NCBI RefSeq assembly: GCF_004310295.1
Contig: NZ_SISB01000044.1
Coordinates: forward strand, 1-60,039
Length of the DNA: 60,039 nt
Direction: 5' to 3'
DNA from: Pseudomonas sp. BGI-2
Lineage (GTDB): Bacteria > Pseudomonadota > Gammaproteobacteria > Pseudomonadales > Pseudomonadaceae
This document shows, in pieces, positions 33,601 to 41,876 of the stretch. The notes under the pieces are model-generated. The model made no database searches, was not told the origin of the DNA, and saw only the letters and a program-made list of their open reading frames with translations. Numbering within the stretch: the stretch's first letter is position 1; every line of letters begins with the position of its first letter. Both the position numbers and the translations under genes were made by a program.

Positions 33601-34527
33601 TTACTGCGGCCGATCCACCGCCAGCAAACGCTGGTCAACCGCCAGAACCGCATCGACCATCGCCAACGCCGCCGGTGTCAGCGAGTAGCCGGAGCGGCTG
33701 ACAATGCCGTAGTGCAGTTGCAGGCCGGGGTCATCGCTGGGGACGTCGACAAAATCCAGCAGGCGGATGAGTCCTTGTTCGGCCGGTTCAGCCAGGGCTT
33801 CCATGGTCGCGATGCCGACGGCGTCGGAGTGCATCACCACTCGGCGGATCGCGTCGAATTGCGCGCATTCGACGCTGGGGTTGAAGTCCGGTTCGCCCTG
33901 CACGTCGGCCAGGATCTTGCGGATCATCGGTGGAATCCGCGTACCGACCACGGCATAGCCGAGCAGGGCACGCAGGGTCAGGTTTTTCCGTGTCGCCAAC
34001 GGGTGATCGATCCGGCAGAAAAACCGCCCGCGCCGGGGTCGCAGCAGTTGCACCTGATACCGCGGATCGCCGGTGAAATAACGCGAATCGGCCACCAGGA
34101 ACTCGATCTGTTGCTCGCGCAGCCACAGCGCCAGTTGTTCCCAGTCGCCGAGGTGGAAACTCGTGCGGATCGCCGGATGGGCCTGGATAAACTCTGCCAG
34201 CGCCTCGGGCACCAGCAGCTGCGCCGGATACGGGCCGCAGCCGAAATGCAACTCGCCACCCGTCAGGCCATTGTATTGGGTCAATTCGTTGTGCAATGCC
34301 TGACTGCCGGCCAGCAGGCGCCGGGCGTGTTGCAACACCAGTTCGCCCTGGCCGGTGAGGCGGAACTCGCGACTGCTGCGTTCCACCAGCGCGCAATCAA
34401 GGTCCCGTTCAAGGGTCTGGATACTGCGGCTGAATGCCGGCTGGCTGAGATTGATCGCCTCGGCGGCGCGGCCAAAACTGCGGTAATCGGCGAGGGCCAC
34501 GAGGTGTCGAAGCTGGCGTAAGTCCAT
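33601..34527 (-). CDS. LysR-family regulator
   Basis: A 308-residue LysR protein with MDLRQLRHLVALADYRSFGR and LSQPAFSRSIQTLERDLDC as the winged helix, followed by a substrate-binding domain with ELHFGCGPYPAQLLVPEAL. Of two adjacent ATG codons the second (34527) has AGGAG at the better distance; the first (34530) is also possible. An upstream in-frame extension is rejected. It is divergent from the AraC-family gene at 34625, with about 97 bases between, a common arrangement for a regulator and its target. Confidence 0.9.
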   Translation of the reverse strand: MDLRQLRHLVALADYRSFGRAAEAINLSQPAFSRSIQTLERDLDCALVERSSREFRLTGQGELVLQHARRLLAGSQALHNELTQYNGLTGGELHFGCGPYPAQLLVPEALAEFIQAHPAIRTSFHLGDWEQLALWLREQQIEFLVADSRYFTGDPRYQVQLLRPRRGRFFCRIDHPLATRKNLTLRALLGYAVVGTRIPPMIRKILADVQGEPDFNPSVECAQFDAIRRVVMHSDAVGIATMEALAEPAEQGLIRLLDFVDVPSDDPGLQLHYGIVSRSGYSLTPAALAMVDAVLAVDQRLLAVDRPQ

Positions 34528-34624
34528 CATGCGTCTCCTGCATTCGGCGGATACTTTTAATGCATTTGATCGATAACACGGCGACTGGCATAAGTACAAC
34601 CCTGTCTTCTCGCCGTAGCCTGCC

Positions 34625-35464
34625 ATGCCTGATCAATCCTTCGCTTCCAGTGCGTTTACCCGAACCATTCTCAACCATGCCCGGCAGTCCGGCCTGTGCC
34701 AGGACCAGTTACTGCAGCGCGCCGGCATCAGCCTGTCGTGGCTCGACGGACAGGGTCAGCACATCCCCGCGCACCTGGTCGAACAGCTGTGGCGCGAATG
34801 CGAGCACGCGGGCGTTGCTGCCACGTTCGGTTGCGAATTGGTGAACAGCATGGCGACCACCTGTCTGCAAGGCTTGAACATCCTGCTGGACTCCGCCGCG
34901 ACATTGCGTGCCAGCCTGGCCTGTTTTACCGGGTTCCTGCCACGGGTGACCAACTACGTGGTGGCCGAACTCGAAGAGGTTGACGGGCAGGCCCGACTGC
35001 ACCTGCGCGCCGCCCACGGGCAGCCGCACTTTTATGGTCTGGACGCCGCGACGTTGACCTTGGTGCGCAACATCGCCCGGCGCGTCGGGCGGGCGCCGGG
35101 GGAGATGTTTGTCGGTGTCAGCCTGACACCGCAGCAAGCGGCCGGCGACTGGTTGCGCAGCGTTGGCATTGAGGTGCAAGAGGGCGCGCATCCGTGCCTG
35201 CAACTGCCGTCGGCCAGCCTTGACGAACCCTTGCTCGGTGCGAATCCGTTTCTGCATCAAAGCATGCTCCGCCACTGGCAAACCGAGGCGGCGCAACACA
35301 CTCGCAGCGACAGCCTGGACATGGCGCGGCACTGGCTGACGGCCGGTGACCAGCCGATCGAACGCATCGCCGAACGCCTCGGTTACCGCCAGCCGAGCAA
35401 CTTCATTCGGGCCTTTCGCAAACAGTTCGGCATCACCCCCAAGCAGTTTCGACTGAATCTGTAA
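34625..35464 (+). CDS. AraC-family regulator
   Basis: A 279-residue AraC protein with a sensory N-terminal domain of the same arabinose-binding-like type as the one at 31427 (STAATLRASLACF in related form as SAATLRASLACFTGFLP). Its C-terminal DNA-binding domain ends with QPIERIAERLGYRQPSNFIR and FRKQFGITPKQFR. Ligand and target are not known. It may regulate the DUF1302 operon that follows after a REP block. Confidence 0.87.
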   Translation: MPDQSFASSAFTRTILNHARQSGLCQDQLLQRAGISLSWLDGQGQHIPAHLVEQLWRECEHAGVAATFGCELVNSMATTCLQGLNILLDSAATLRASLACFTGFLPRVTNYVVAELEEVDGQARLHLRAAHGQPHFYGLDAATLTLVRNIARRVGRAPGEMFVGVSLTPQQAAGDWLRSVGIEVQEGAHPCLQLPSASLDEPLLGANPFLHQSMLRHWQTEAAQHTRSDSLDMARHWLTAGDQPIERIAERLGYRQPSNFIRAFRKQFGITPKQFRLNL

Positions 35465-35573
35465 GAGCACGGCTTGCTGGCGGAAGCGATTTCACGGCCG
35501 TCTTCGCGGGCAAGCCTCGCTCCTACAGAAACTCATCGGTCTGTAGGAGCGAGGCTTGCCCGCGAAGAGGTCA
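35460..35573. repeat. REP triplet
   Basis: One degenerate core (AGAGCACGGCTTGCTGGCGG) is followed by a well-formed inverted pair TTCGCGGGCAAGCCTCGCTC / GAGCGAGGCTTGCCCGCGAA. It begins at the stop codon of the AraC gene, suggesting a role in 3' end formation. Confidence 0.8.
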
Positions 35574-35687
35574 TCAAAGACACCGAGATGCACCGTGATG
35601 ATTATTTTTTGTCGGCCATCGCTTGCGTGTAGCGGTGGATTGTTGGGCACCGTGTCCGGGCTGAGTAATCCTGACCGGAGCCTAATA

Positions 35688-37514
35688 ATGATAAGAACAA
35701 GCTCGGCCACAGCCGCAGTCCTCCAGCGACCGCATCGGCTTGGCCACACCCGCCCGCAACCCCTTGCGCTGGCGATTCTTGCTGTCCTGACAAGTCCGAG
35801 TTACGCCACCAGTTTCGACATTAACGAAGACTGGAGCTTGTCGACCAAAACCACGTTGTCCGTGGGCAGCAGCTGGTCGACGCAGAACCCCGACAAAAGC
35901 CTGATGACCCGCGCCAATGCCCTGCAAGCCCAAGGCGTGCGCGCCAACGGCAGCAGCGTCAGCGCCGACGATAATCGGCTGAACTTCGAGAAGGGCGATC
36001 CCATTTCGCAGACCTTCAAGGGCCTCACCGATTTCAGTCTCGATGGCCAGGGCCAGGGCGCGTTCATACGCTTCAAATACTGGTACGACCACGCCTATGA
36101 AACCCGCAAAGGCCGGTTCAAGGATTTTGACGATTCGGGGTGGGACGACCTGTCGAAGTTCAAGGGCTTCGAGATGCTTGACGCCTATGTCTGGAAGGAT
36201 TTTCAGGTGGCCGAACGCCCGTTGACGGTGAAGGTCGGCAACCAGGTGTTGTCGTGGGGCGAGTCGCTGTTGATCCAGAACGGCATCAACGTGATCAACC
36301 CGCTGGACGTCTCGGCGTTCAACCGCCCGGGCGTGGAAATCAAGGAAGGGCAGTTGCCGGTGGAGATGGTGTCGTTCAGCTTCGGCCTGACCGACAGCCT
36401 CAACCTCGAAGGCTTCTACCAATACAACTGGCGCCCCAGCGTACTCGACGGTTGCGGCACGTTTTTCGCCAGCAGTGATGCGATCCAGAAGGGTTGCGGG
36501 CCGTTGTATTTGAGCCAGGTGCAGACCGATCAACAGATGCAGGCGGCTGGCTTGTACGCCACCTCTCGTGGCAACGAATCACCGTCCGATAACGGCCAGT
36601 TCGGCTTCGCCCTGCGCAACATGATCCACGCGCTGAACGATGCCGAAGCCTCGATCTACTTCATCAACTATCACTCGCGGCTGCCGTATTTCACCCTTGA
36701 TGCGAGGAACACCAGCCTGCCCGGCACCTTTCCCGGTGGCGTTCAGGCGCCGAGCTACGCGGCGGCGTTTCCGGAGAACATTCGCCTGTACGGCATCAGC
36801 CTGAATGGCGTCGAACCCAACAGCGGAATTTCCCTGGCCGGTGAGTTGAGCTATCGGCCGAACATGCCGCTGGCGATCAACGCACCGGACATCAACGTCG
36901 CGGTGATTTCCGGGCCGGGCGGCAGTTCCTGGGTTGACCTGCCACCGGGGTTCAACACCAACCGTGGCAGCCGCTACGACGGCTGGGTGCGCAAAGGCGT
37001 GTGGCAGATGACCGGCTCGGCGACCCAGGCCTTCGACCACATCCTGGGCGCGACCCGTTTGAGCCTGTTCGGTGAGGCCGGTGTCGTGCACATCGACGAT
37101 CTTGGCGACGAGCGTCTGGGGCGCAATGCCGCGTTCGGCCGCAGTGCGCCGCGCAACGGCACGACTTGCAACACCGTGGCCTCTGGCGTGACCAATCAGT
37201 ACTGCACCGACAAGGGGTTCGCCACCGATTGGTCGTGGGGTTATCGCCTGCGCGCGAGCCTCGAATACAGCGACGTGCTGCCCGGGATCAACCTGATTCC
37301 GGCGGTCAACTGGCGGCATGACGTCTCGGGTTATTCCTACGATCCGCAAGGACCGTTTCAGGAAGGTCAGCAAGCCCTGGGCCTGAGCCTGACCGGCATT
37401 TACATGAACGATTACAGCGTGGAACTGGCCTACAACGCGTTCTTCGGCTCCAACGACTACAGCACCCTCGACGACCGCGACTTCGCATCCGTCAGCTTCA
37501 AGGCAGACTTCTAA
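35688..37514 (+). CDS. DUF1302 outer-membrane-type protein
   Basis: A 608-residue protein with an N-terminal export signal (about 1-41, cleaved after SYA). The DUF1302 pattern is clear: TSFDINEDWSLSTKTTLSVG at the start of the mature chain, KVGNQVLSWGESLLIQNGIN, a repeated aromatic beta-strand pattern and a terminal FASVSFKADF typical of outer-membrane barrels. The family is common in pseudomonads next to DUF1329 genes and is thought to form a porin-like partner. CGGAG precedes the ATG at 35688. The DUF1329 gene follows after 11 bases, so the two are co-transcribed. Confidence 0.88.
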   Translation: MIRTSSATAAVLQRPHRLGHTRPQPLALAILAVLTSPSYATSFDINEDWSLSTKTTLSVGSSWSTQNPDKSLMTRANALQAQGVRANGSSVSADDNRLNFEKGDPISQTFKGLTDFSLDGQGQGAFIRFKYWYDHAYETRKGRFKDFDDSGWDDLSKFKGFEMLDAYVWKDFQVAERPLTVKVGNQVLSWGESLLIQNGINVINPLDVSAFNRPGVEIKEGQLPVEMVSFSFGLTDSLNLEGFYQYNWRPSVLDGCGTFFASSDAIQKGCGPLYLSQVQTDQQMQAAGLYATSRGNESPSDNGQFGFALRNMIHALNDAEASIYFINYHSRLPYFTLDARNTSLPGTFPGGVQAPSYAAAFPENIRLYGISLNGVEPNSGISLAGELSYRPNMPLAINAPDINVAVISGPGGSSWVDLPPGFNTNRGSRYDGWVRKGVWQMTGSATQAFDHILGATRLSLFGEAGVVHIDDLGDERLGRNAAFGRSAPRNGTTCNTVASGVTNQYCTDKGFATDWSWGYRLRASLEYSDVLPGINLIPAVNWRHDVSGYSYDPQGPFQEGQQALGLSLTGIYMNDYSVELAYNAFFGSNDYSTLDDRDFASVSFKADF

Positions 37515-37525
37515 GGAGAACCGAT

Positions 37526-38863
37526 ATGCGTATGCAATTGTGCGTGCTGGCGCTGGCCTGCACCGTCGGCCTGGCTCAGGCCAAAGGCACCGATTCCGCC
37601 GCCCTTGGCAAAACCCTGACCCCCATGGGTTCGGAAATGGCGGCCAACGCCGACGGCAGCATTCCGGCCTGGAGCGGAGGCCTGGCGAGCAACGCCGGCA
37701 CCGTCGATAGCAAGGGCGGTTACAGCGATCCGTATGCCGCTGAGAAGCCGTTGTTCACCATCGATTCGAAGAACGCCGCGCAGTATCAGAAGTTTCTCAG
37801 CCCTGGGCAGATCGCGTTGTTCAAGCGTTTTCCCGACAGCTACAAGATGAACATTTACCCGACGCACCGCAGCGCCAATCTGCCCAAGGATGTGCTGGCG
37901 CAGAGCCGCGACAATGTCGCCAAAACCAGCCTGGCCGACGGCGGCAACGGCTTGCACGATTACGCCCGAGGTATACCGTTTCCGCTGCCCACCGAAGGTC
38001 TGGAGGTGATGTGGAACCACATGACCCGCTATCGCGGCGGCAGTTACGAGCGCATCAGCAGCTCGGCATTGGTGCGTGAAAACGGCGCCACCAGTTACGT
38101 GCGCAACCAGTCGCTGATCAACTTCGCGGACACCGTGGGCGGGCTGGAAACGGGCGCCAACATCCTGTTCATGTTCAAGAGCCGCGTGCTGGAACCGGCG
38201 CGTCTGTCCGGCGAAGCGGTGCTGGTGCATGAACCGATCGACCAGGTCGCCGAGCCGCGTTCGGCGTGGCAATACCTGCCGGGCCAGCGTCGGGTGCGTC
38301 GCGCACCGATGATTGCGTATGACAACAGCGCCCGTTACAGCAACGGCCTGATCACCGCCGACAACATCGACGGCTACAATGGTGCGCCGGACCGTTTCGA
38401 CTGGAAACTGATCGGCAAACAGGAGCTGTTCATCCCTTACAACAGCTACAAGATTGGCAGCCACGGGCTCAAGTATGACGAGGTGATCAAACCCAATCAC
38501 ATCAATCAGGATCTGGCGCGTTATGAGAAACACCGGGTGTGGGTGGTGGAAGCCACGCTCAAGCCCAACGCCCGGCACATCTACGCCAAGCGCCGGTTCT
38601 ATGTGGACGAGGACAGCTGGCAGATCGCGCAGTCGGACCAGTACGACAGTCGCGGAGAACTGTGGCGCAGTGGTGAACTGCACGCGATTCAGCAGTACGA
38701 CCACGGCTTCACCTACAACGTGCTGGAAACCTCCTACGACCTGATTTCCGGCCGCTACTACGCCGGTGGCCTGGCCAACGAAGAGACCGAACCGATGCGC
38801 GTCGGCTTCGCTGCCAAGACCGATGATTACACCCCATCGGATTTGCGCCGCTGGGCCAAGTAA
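37526..38863 (+). CDS. DUF1329 periplasmic/outer-membrane-associated protein
   Basis: A 445-residue exported protein (signal MRMQLCVLALACTVGLAQA). It has the DUF1329 features GSEMAANADGSIPAWSGGL near the N-terminus, YPTHRSANLP, RRVRRAPMIAYDN, and RFYVDEDSWQIAQSDQYD late in the chain. The family has a LolB-like lipid-binding fold by structure prediction in the literature and is nearly always found beside DUF1302. The pair may move a hydrophobic compound. It is preceded by AAGGAG. Confidence 0.88.
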   Translation: MRMQLCVLALACTVGLAQAKGTDSAALGKTLTPMGSEMAANADGSIPAWSGGLASNAGTVDSKGGYSDPYAAEKPLFTIDSKNAAQYQKFLSPGQIALFKRFPDSYKMNIYPTHRSANLPKDVLAQSRDNVAKTSLADGGNGLHDYARGIPFPLPTEGLEVMWNHMTRYRGGSYERISSSALVRENGATSYVRNQSLINFADTVGGLETGANILFMFKSRVLEPARLSGEAVLVHEPIDQVAEPRSAWQYLPGQRRVRRAPMIAYDNSARYSNGLITADNIDGYNGAPDRFDWKLIGKQELFIPYNSYKIGSHGLKYDEVIKPNHINQDLARYEKHRVWVVEATLKPNARHIYAKRRFYVDEDSWQIAQSDQYDSRGELWRSGELHAIQQYDHGFTYNVLETSYDLISGRYYAGGLANEETEPMRVGFAAKTDDYTPSDLRRWAK

Positions 38864-38890
38864 CCGCGATTTCAAGCACCCCATAAACCT

Positions 38891-38984
38891 AATGTGGGAG
38901 CGGGCTTGCTCGCGAAGGCGTTGTGTCAGTCACCATCAAAGTTGCCTGACACACCGCCTTCGCGAGCAAGCCCGCTCCCACAGG
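38891..38984. repeat. REP pair
   Basis: GTGGGAGCGGGCTTGCTCGC and its inverse flank a spacer with GTGTCAG/CTGACAC arms, so the whole block can fold into one long hairpin. It separates the DUF1329 gene from the DUF1254 genes and may attenuate transcription between them. Confidence 0.88.
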
Positions 38985-39024
38985 GAACGGTGTGTGCCGA
39001 TGTTTATCTACCAGGAGACCTGCC

Positions 39025-40374
39025 GTGCGCTACTGGATATCCGCTCTCGCCCTGGGCGCAAGCCTAGGCTCTGTCCACGCTGCAACCCTCGATCAAACCC
39101 AGGCCAAGGCACTGGCGCAAGAGGCTTACGTTTTCGCCTACGCCACGGTCGAACACGACAAAGTGCTCACCGCCATCGCCGCCAGACTGCCGTTCAACCG
39201 GCTCTACAGCGAACCGCGATTGCTCGGGCCGCAGGACAACAAAGTGGTGTCGCCAAACAACGACACGTTCTATTCCCGGGCCTTGCTCGACCTGCGCGGC
39301 GAGCCCATGGTTCTGCAAGTGCCAGCGGTGGAAGGGCGTTATTACAACTTCCAACTAGTCGACATGCGCACCGACAACCTCGATTACATCGGTACTCGCG
39401 CCACGGGCAACCAGGCGGGACGTTACCTGATCGCCGGACCGGACTGGCAGGGCGACATGCCGGCGGGATTCAGCGGCTTGATTCGCTCGCCGAGTCGGCT
39501 GGTGTTCCTGCTCGGGCGCACCGAGGTCAAGGGCGAAGCCGACCAGAAAGATGCGGCAAAAGTGCTGACGGGCTATGCGCTGCAACCGTTATCCAAAACG
39601 TTCGGTGGAGCGACGCCCGAAGCGTTGGCCCCGCTGCAATTGCCGCCGTATCAGGAGACGAAACATGGACCGGCGCAGGCGCTGCTCGGCACCTTCAATG
39701 CCTTGGCGCCGCTGCATGAATGGACACCCGGTGAACGCTCGAAGCTGCAGCGTTTCGCTGCCATTGGCGTGAAGCCCGGCGCAGCCTTCCAACCGCCGAT
39801 GGACTTGATCGAAGCAATCGCTCAAGGCGCAGAGGCCGGCCGCGAACAAGTCCGTGTCGCCTCGAGCCAGCTATCGGTGGAGCAGCAGGGCTGGTTCCGT
39901 TCGCCGACCAATGTCGGCAAATTCGGCGACGATGACCTGACCCGAGCGGCGGTGGCGTGGCGCTACATCTACGCCAACGATCCGGTGGAAGCGGTCTACC
40001 CGATGGCGTTGCACGATGCGCAAGGCCAGACGCTGGACGGCAGCAAAAGCTATCGCCTGCATTTCCCCGCCGGCCAGTTGCCGCCGGTGAATGCCTTCTG
40101 GTCATTGACCCTGTACGACAGCAAAACCCAATTGCTCGCGGCCAACCCGATTCAGCGTTACGCCTTGGGCGATCGCAGTCCCGGTTTGCACTACGACGCT
40201 GACGGCGGCCTGACCCTGATTCTGCAACCCACCGCGCCAGCGCAAACGCATCAGGGCAACTGGCTGCCGACGCCTGAAGGCCCGTTCAATCTGTTGCTGC
40301 GCTTGTACCTGCCCAAACCCGAAGCGCTGGACGGCAGTTATCGGATGCCGACGATCGCGAGGGTCGAGCCATGA
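39025..40374 (+). CDS. DUF1254/DUF1214 exported protein A
   Basis: A 449-residue protein with a Sec signal (residues 1-19, ending SVHA), chosen with the GTG start at 39025 because AGGAG lies seven bases upstream. The DUF1254 half holds KVVSPNNDTFYSRALLDLRG and GRYLIAGPDWQGDMPAG. The DUF1214 half holds GKAYRLHF-like GSKSYRLHFPAGQLPPVNAF, WSLTLYD and NWLPTPEGPFNLLLRLYLP. The family's function is unsettled; members occur in lipid- or hydrocarbon-related loci. It overlaps paralogue B by four bases (ATGA). Confidence 0.87.
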   Translation: MRYWISALALGASLGSVHAATLDQTQAKALAQEAYVFAYATVEHDKVLTAIAARLPFNRLYSEPRLLGPQDNKVVSPNNDTFYSRALLDLRGEPMVLQVPAVEGRYYNFQLVDMRTDNLDYIGTRATGNQAGRYLIAGPDWQGDMPAGFSGLIRSPSRLVFLLGRTEVKGEADQKDAAKVLTGYALQPLSKTFGGATPEALAPLQLPPYQETKHGPAQALLGTFNALAPLHEWTPGERSKLQRFAAIGVKPGAAFQPPMDLIEAIAQGAEAGREQVRVASSQLSVEQQGWFRSPTNVGKFGDDDLTRAAVAWRYIYANDPVEAVYPMALHDAQGQTLDGSKSYRLHFPAGQLPPVNAFWSLTLYDSKTQLLAANPIQRYALGDRSPGLHYDADGGLTLILQPTAPAQTHQGNWLPTPEGPFNLLLRLYLPKPEALDGSYRMPTIARVEP

Positions 40375-41756
40375 ACCTGATCTTCAGTCGTCGTCGCGTA
40401 CTCGGTGGCATGGGTGTGCTGGGAGGAAGTCTGATGTTTCCACGCTGGTTGCTGGCCGCCGACGCGGACGACACTCGGGCCATCACTCGGGAGGCGTGGA
40501 TCTACGCCTACCCGATGCTGATGCACTATCAGACCTTGGAAAAACAGCTGCTCAATCCTGCCGCACCGGAATACGTCGGCGGGTTCAATCGCTTCCGTCA
40601 TTACAGCGAGTTGTACACCCCGAAAAACCGCGAAATCGTCACGCCGAACAACGACACGCCGTACTCCTGGGCCTGGCTGGATCTGCGCAGCGAACCGCAA
40701 GTGTTGAGCGTGCCGGCGGTCGACGATGATCGTTACTACGTTCACCAATTGGTCGACCAGTACACCCACAATTTTGCCTACGTCGGCGTGCTCAGCACCG
40801 GGCGCGAGGCGGAGGACTACCTGATCGCCGGGCCTGACTGGCAAGGGCCGACACCGGCCGGTATCAAGGCCGTGCTGCGCAGCGAGACCGAGATTGTCAT
40901 GGTGCTCGGGCGTACCGGTTTGAAAAACGCTGATGACTTGCCGGCGGTGCGCGCGTTGCAGCAGCACTATCGATTGCGTGCGCTGCATGAGTACACCGGC
41001 AGTCCGGCACCTACCGCGGCGCCCGCGGTTGCGTGGCCGGTGTGGGACAGCAAAACCGGGTTGGGGCCGTCGTTCATCGCGGCGCTGAACCAGATCCTGA
41101 CGTTGTGTCCCACTCATCCATCCGAGGATGCGTTGCGTGCGCGATTCGCGCGTATCGGTATCGTTCCGGGTCAGGGTTTCGATGTCGCGGCCCTGCCGGT
41201 GGAAACGCGTCAGGCCTTGATCGCCGGGATTCAGGATGCGCAGGCGCAACTGCAAGCAGCGGTGAGTCAGGTTCGCACCACCCTCGGCCTGTTTGGCACC
41301 CGAGAAGCGTTGCAGGGCAACACCCTCAACCGCGCCGTCGCCGCGCACGTCGGCATCTACGGCAACAGCGTGGAAGAGGCGTTTTACACCGGCACTCGGC
41401 AGGACAACCAGGGCCAGCCGCTACAAGGTGGTCGTCAGTACCGATTGCGCTTCGCGCCGGGGCAGTTGCCACCGGTCAGCGAGTTTTGGTCGTTGACGCT
41501 GTATGACCTGCCAGACCGGCAACTGGTGGCCAATTCGATTGACCGTTATTGCCTGAGCAGTCGCAATCAGTTGCAGGCGGACGCGGATGGCGGGTTGACA
41601 CTGGTGATGCAGCCTTCGGCACCGCAAGCCCAGAGCAACTGGCTGCCGACGCCGGCGAGTGGGGCGTTTACCCTGGTGTTGCGGTTGTATGGTCCGGGGC
41701 GGGAGGTGATTGAGCAGGTGTGGCGGATGCCGGTGGTTGAAGTGATTGCTGCATAA
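40371..41756 (+). CDS. DUF1254/DUF1214 protein B with Tat-type signal
   Basis: A 461-residue paralogue of protein A with the same two domains (EIVTPNNDTPYSWAWLDLRS; YLIAGPDWQGPTPAG; YRLRFAPGQLPPVSEFWSLT; NWLPTPASGAFTLVLRLY). Its N-terminus, SRRRVLGGMGVLGG, carries a twin-arginine-like motif, so it may be exported folded while protein A uses Sec. The coupled pair suggests a heteromeric or sequential function. Confidence 0.87.
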   Translation: MNLIFSRRRVLGGMGVLGGSLMFPRWLLAADADDTRAITREAWIYAYPMLMHYQTLEKQLLNPAAPEYVGGFNRFRHYSELYTPKNREIVTPNNDTPYSWAWLDLRSEPQVLSVPAVDDDRYYVHQLVDQYTHNFAYVGVLSTGREAEDYLIAGPDWQGPTPAGIKAVLRSETEIVMVLGRTGLKNADDLPAVRALQQHYRLRALHEYTGSPAPTAAPAVAWPVWDSKTGLGPSFIAALNQILTLCPTHPSEDALRARFARIGIVPGQGFDVAALPVETRQALIAGIQDAQAQLQAAVSQVRTTLGLFGTREALQGNTLNRAVAAHVGIYGNSVEEAFYTGTRQDNQGQPLQGGRQYRLRFAPGQLPPVSEFWSLTLYDLPDRQLVANSIDRYCLSSRNQLQADADGGLTLVMQPSAPQAQSNWLPTPASGAFTLVLRLYGPGREVIEQVWRMPVVEVIAA

Positions 41757-41767
41757 CCCGTTAGACC

Positions 41768-41853
41768 GCTATCGCGAGCAAGCCCGCTCCCACAGTAGAT
41801 CTGTGGCGTTCACAAATCCCCTGTAAGAGCGAGCCTGCTCGCGAAGGGCGCGA
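41768..41853. repeat. REP pair
   Basis: Inverted cores ATCGCGAGCAAGCCCGCTCC and AAGAGCGAGCCTGCTCGCGA lie between the convergent DUF1254 and alkylsulfatase genes, probably serving as a bidirectional terminator. Confidence 0.85.
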
Positions 41854-41876
41854 CGCGGTGTTCCCGCGTCACCCAT

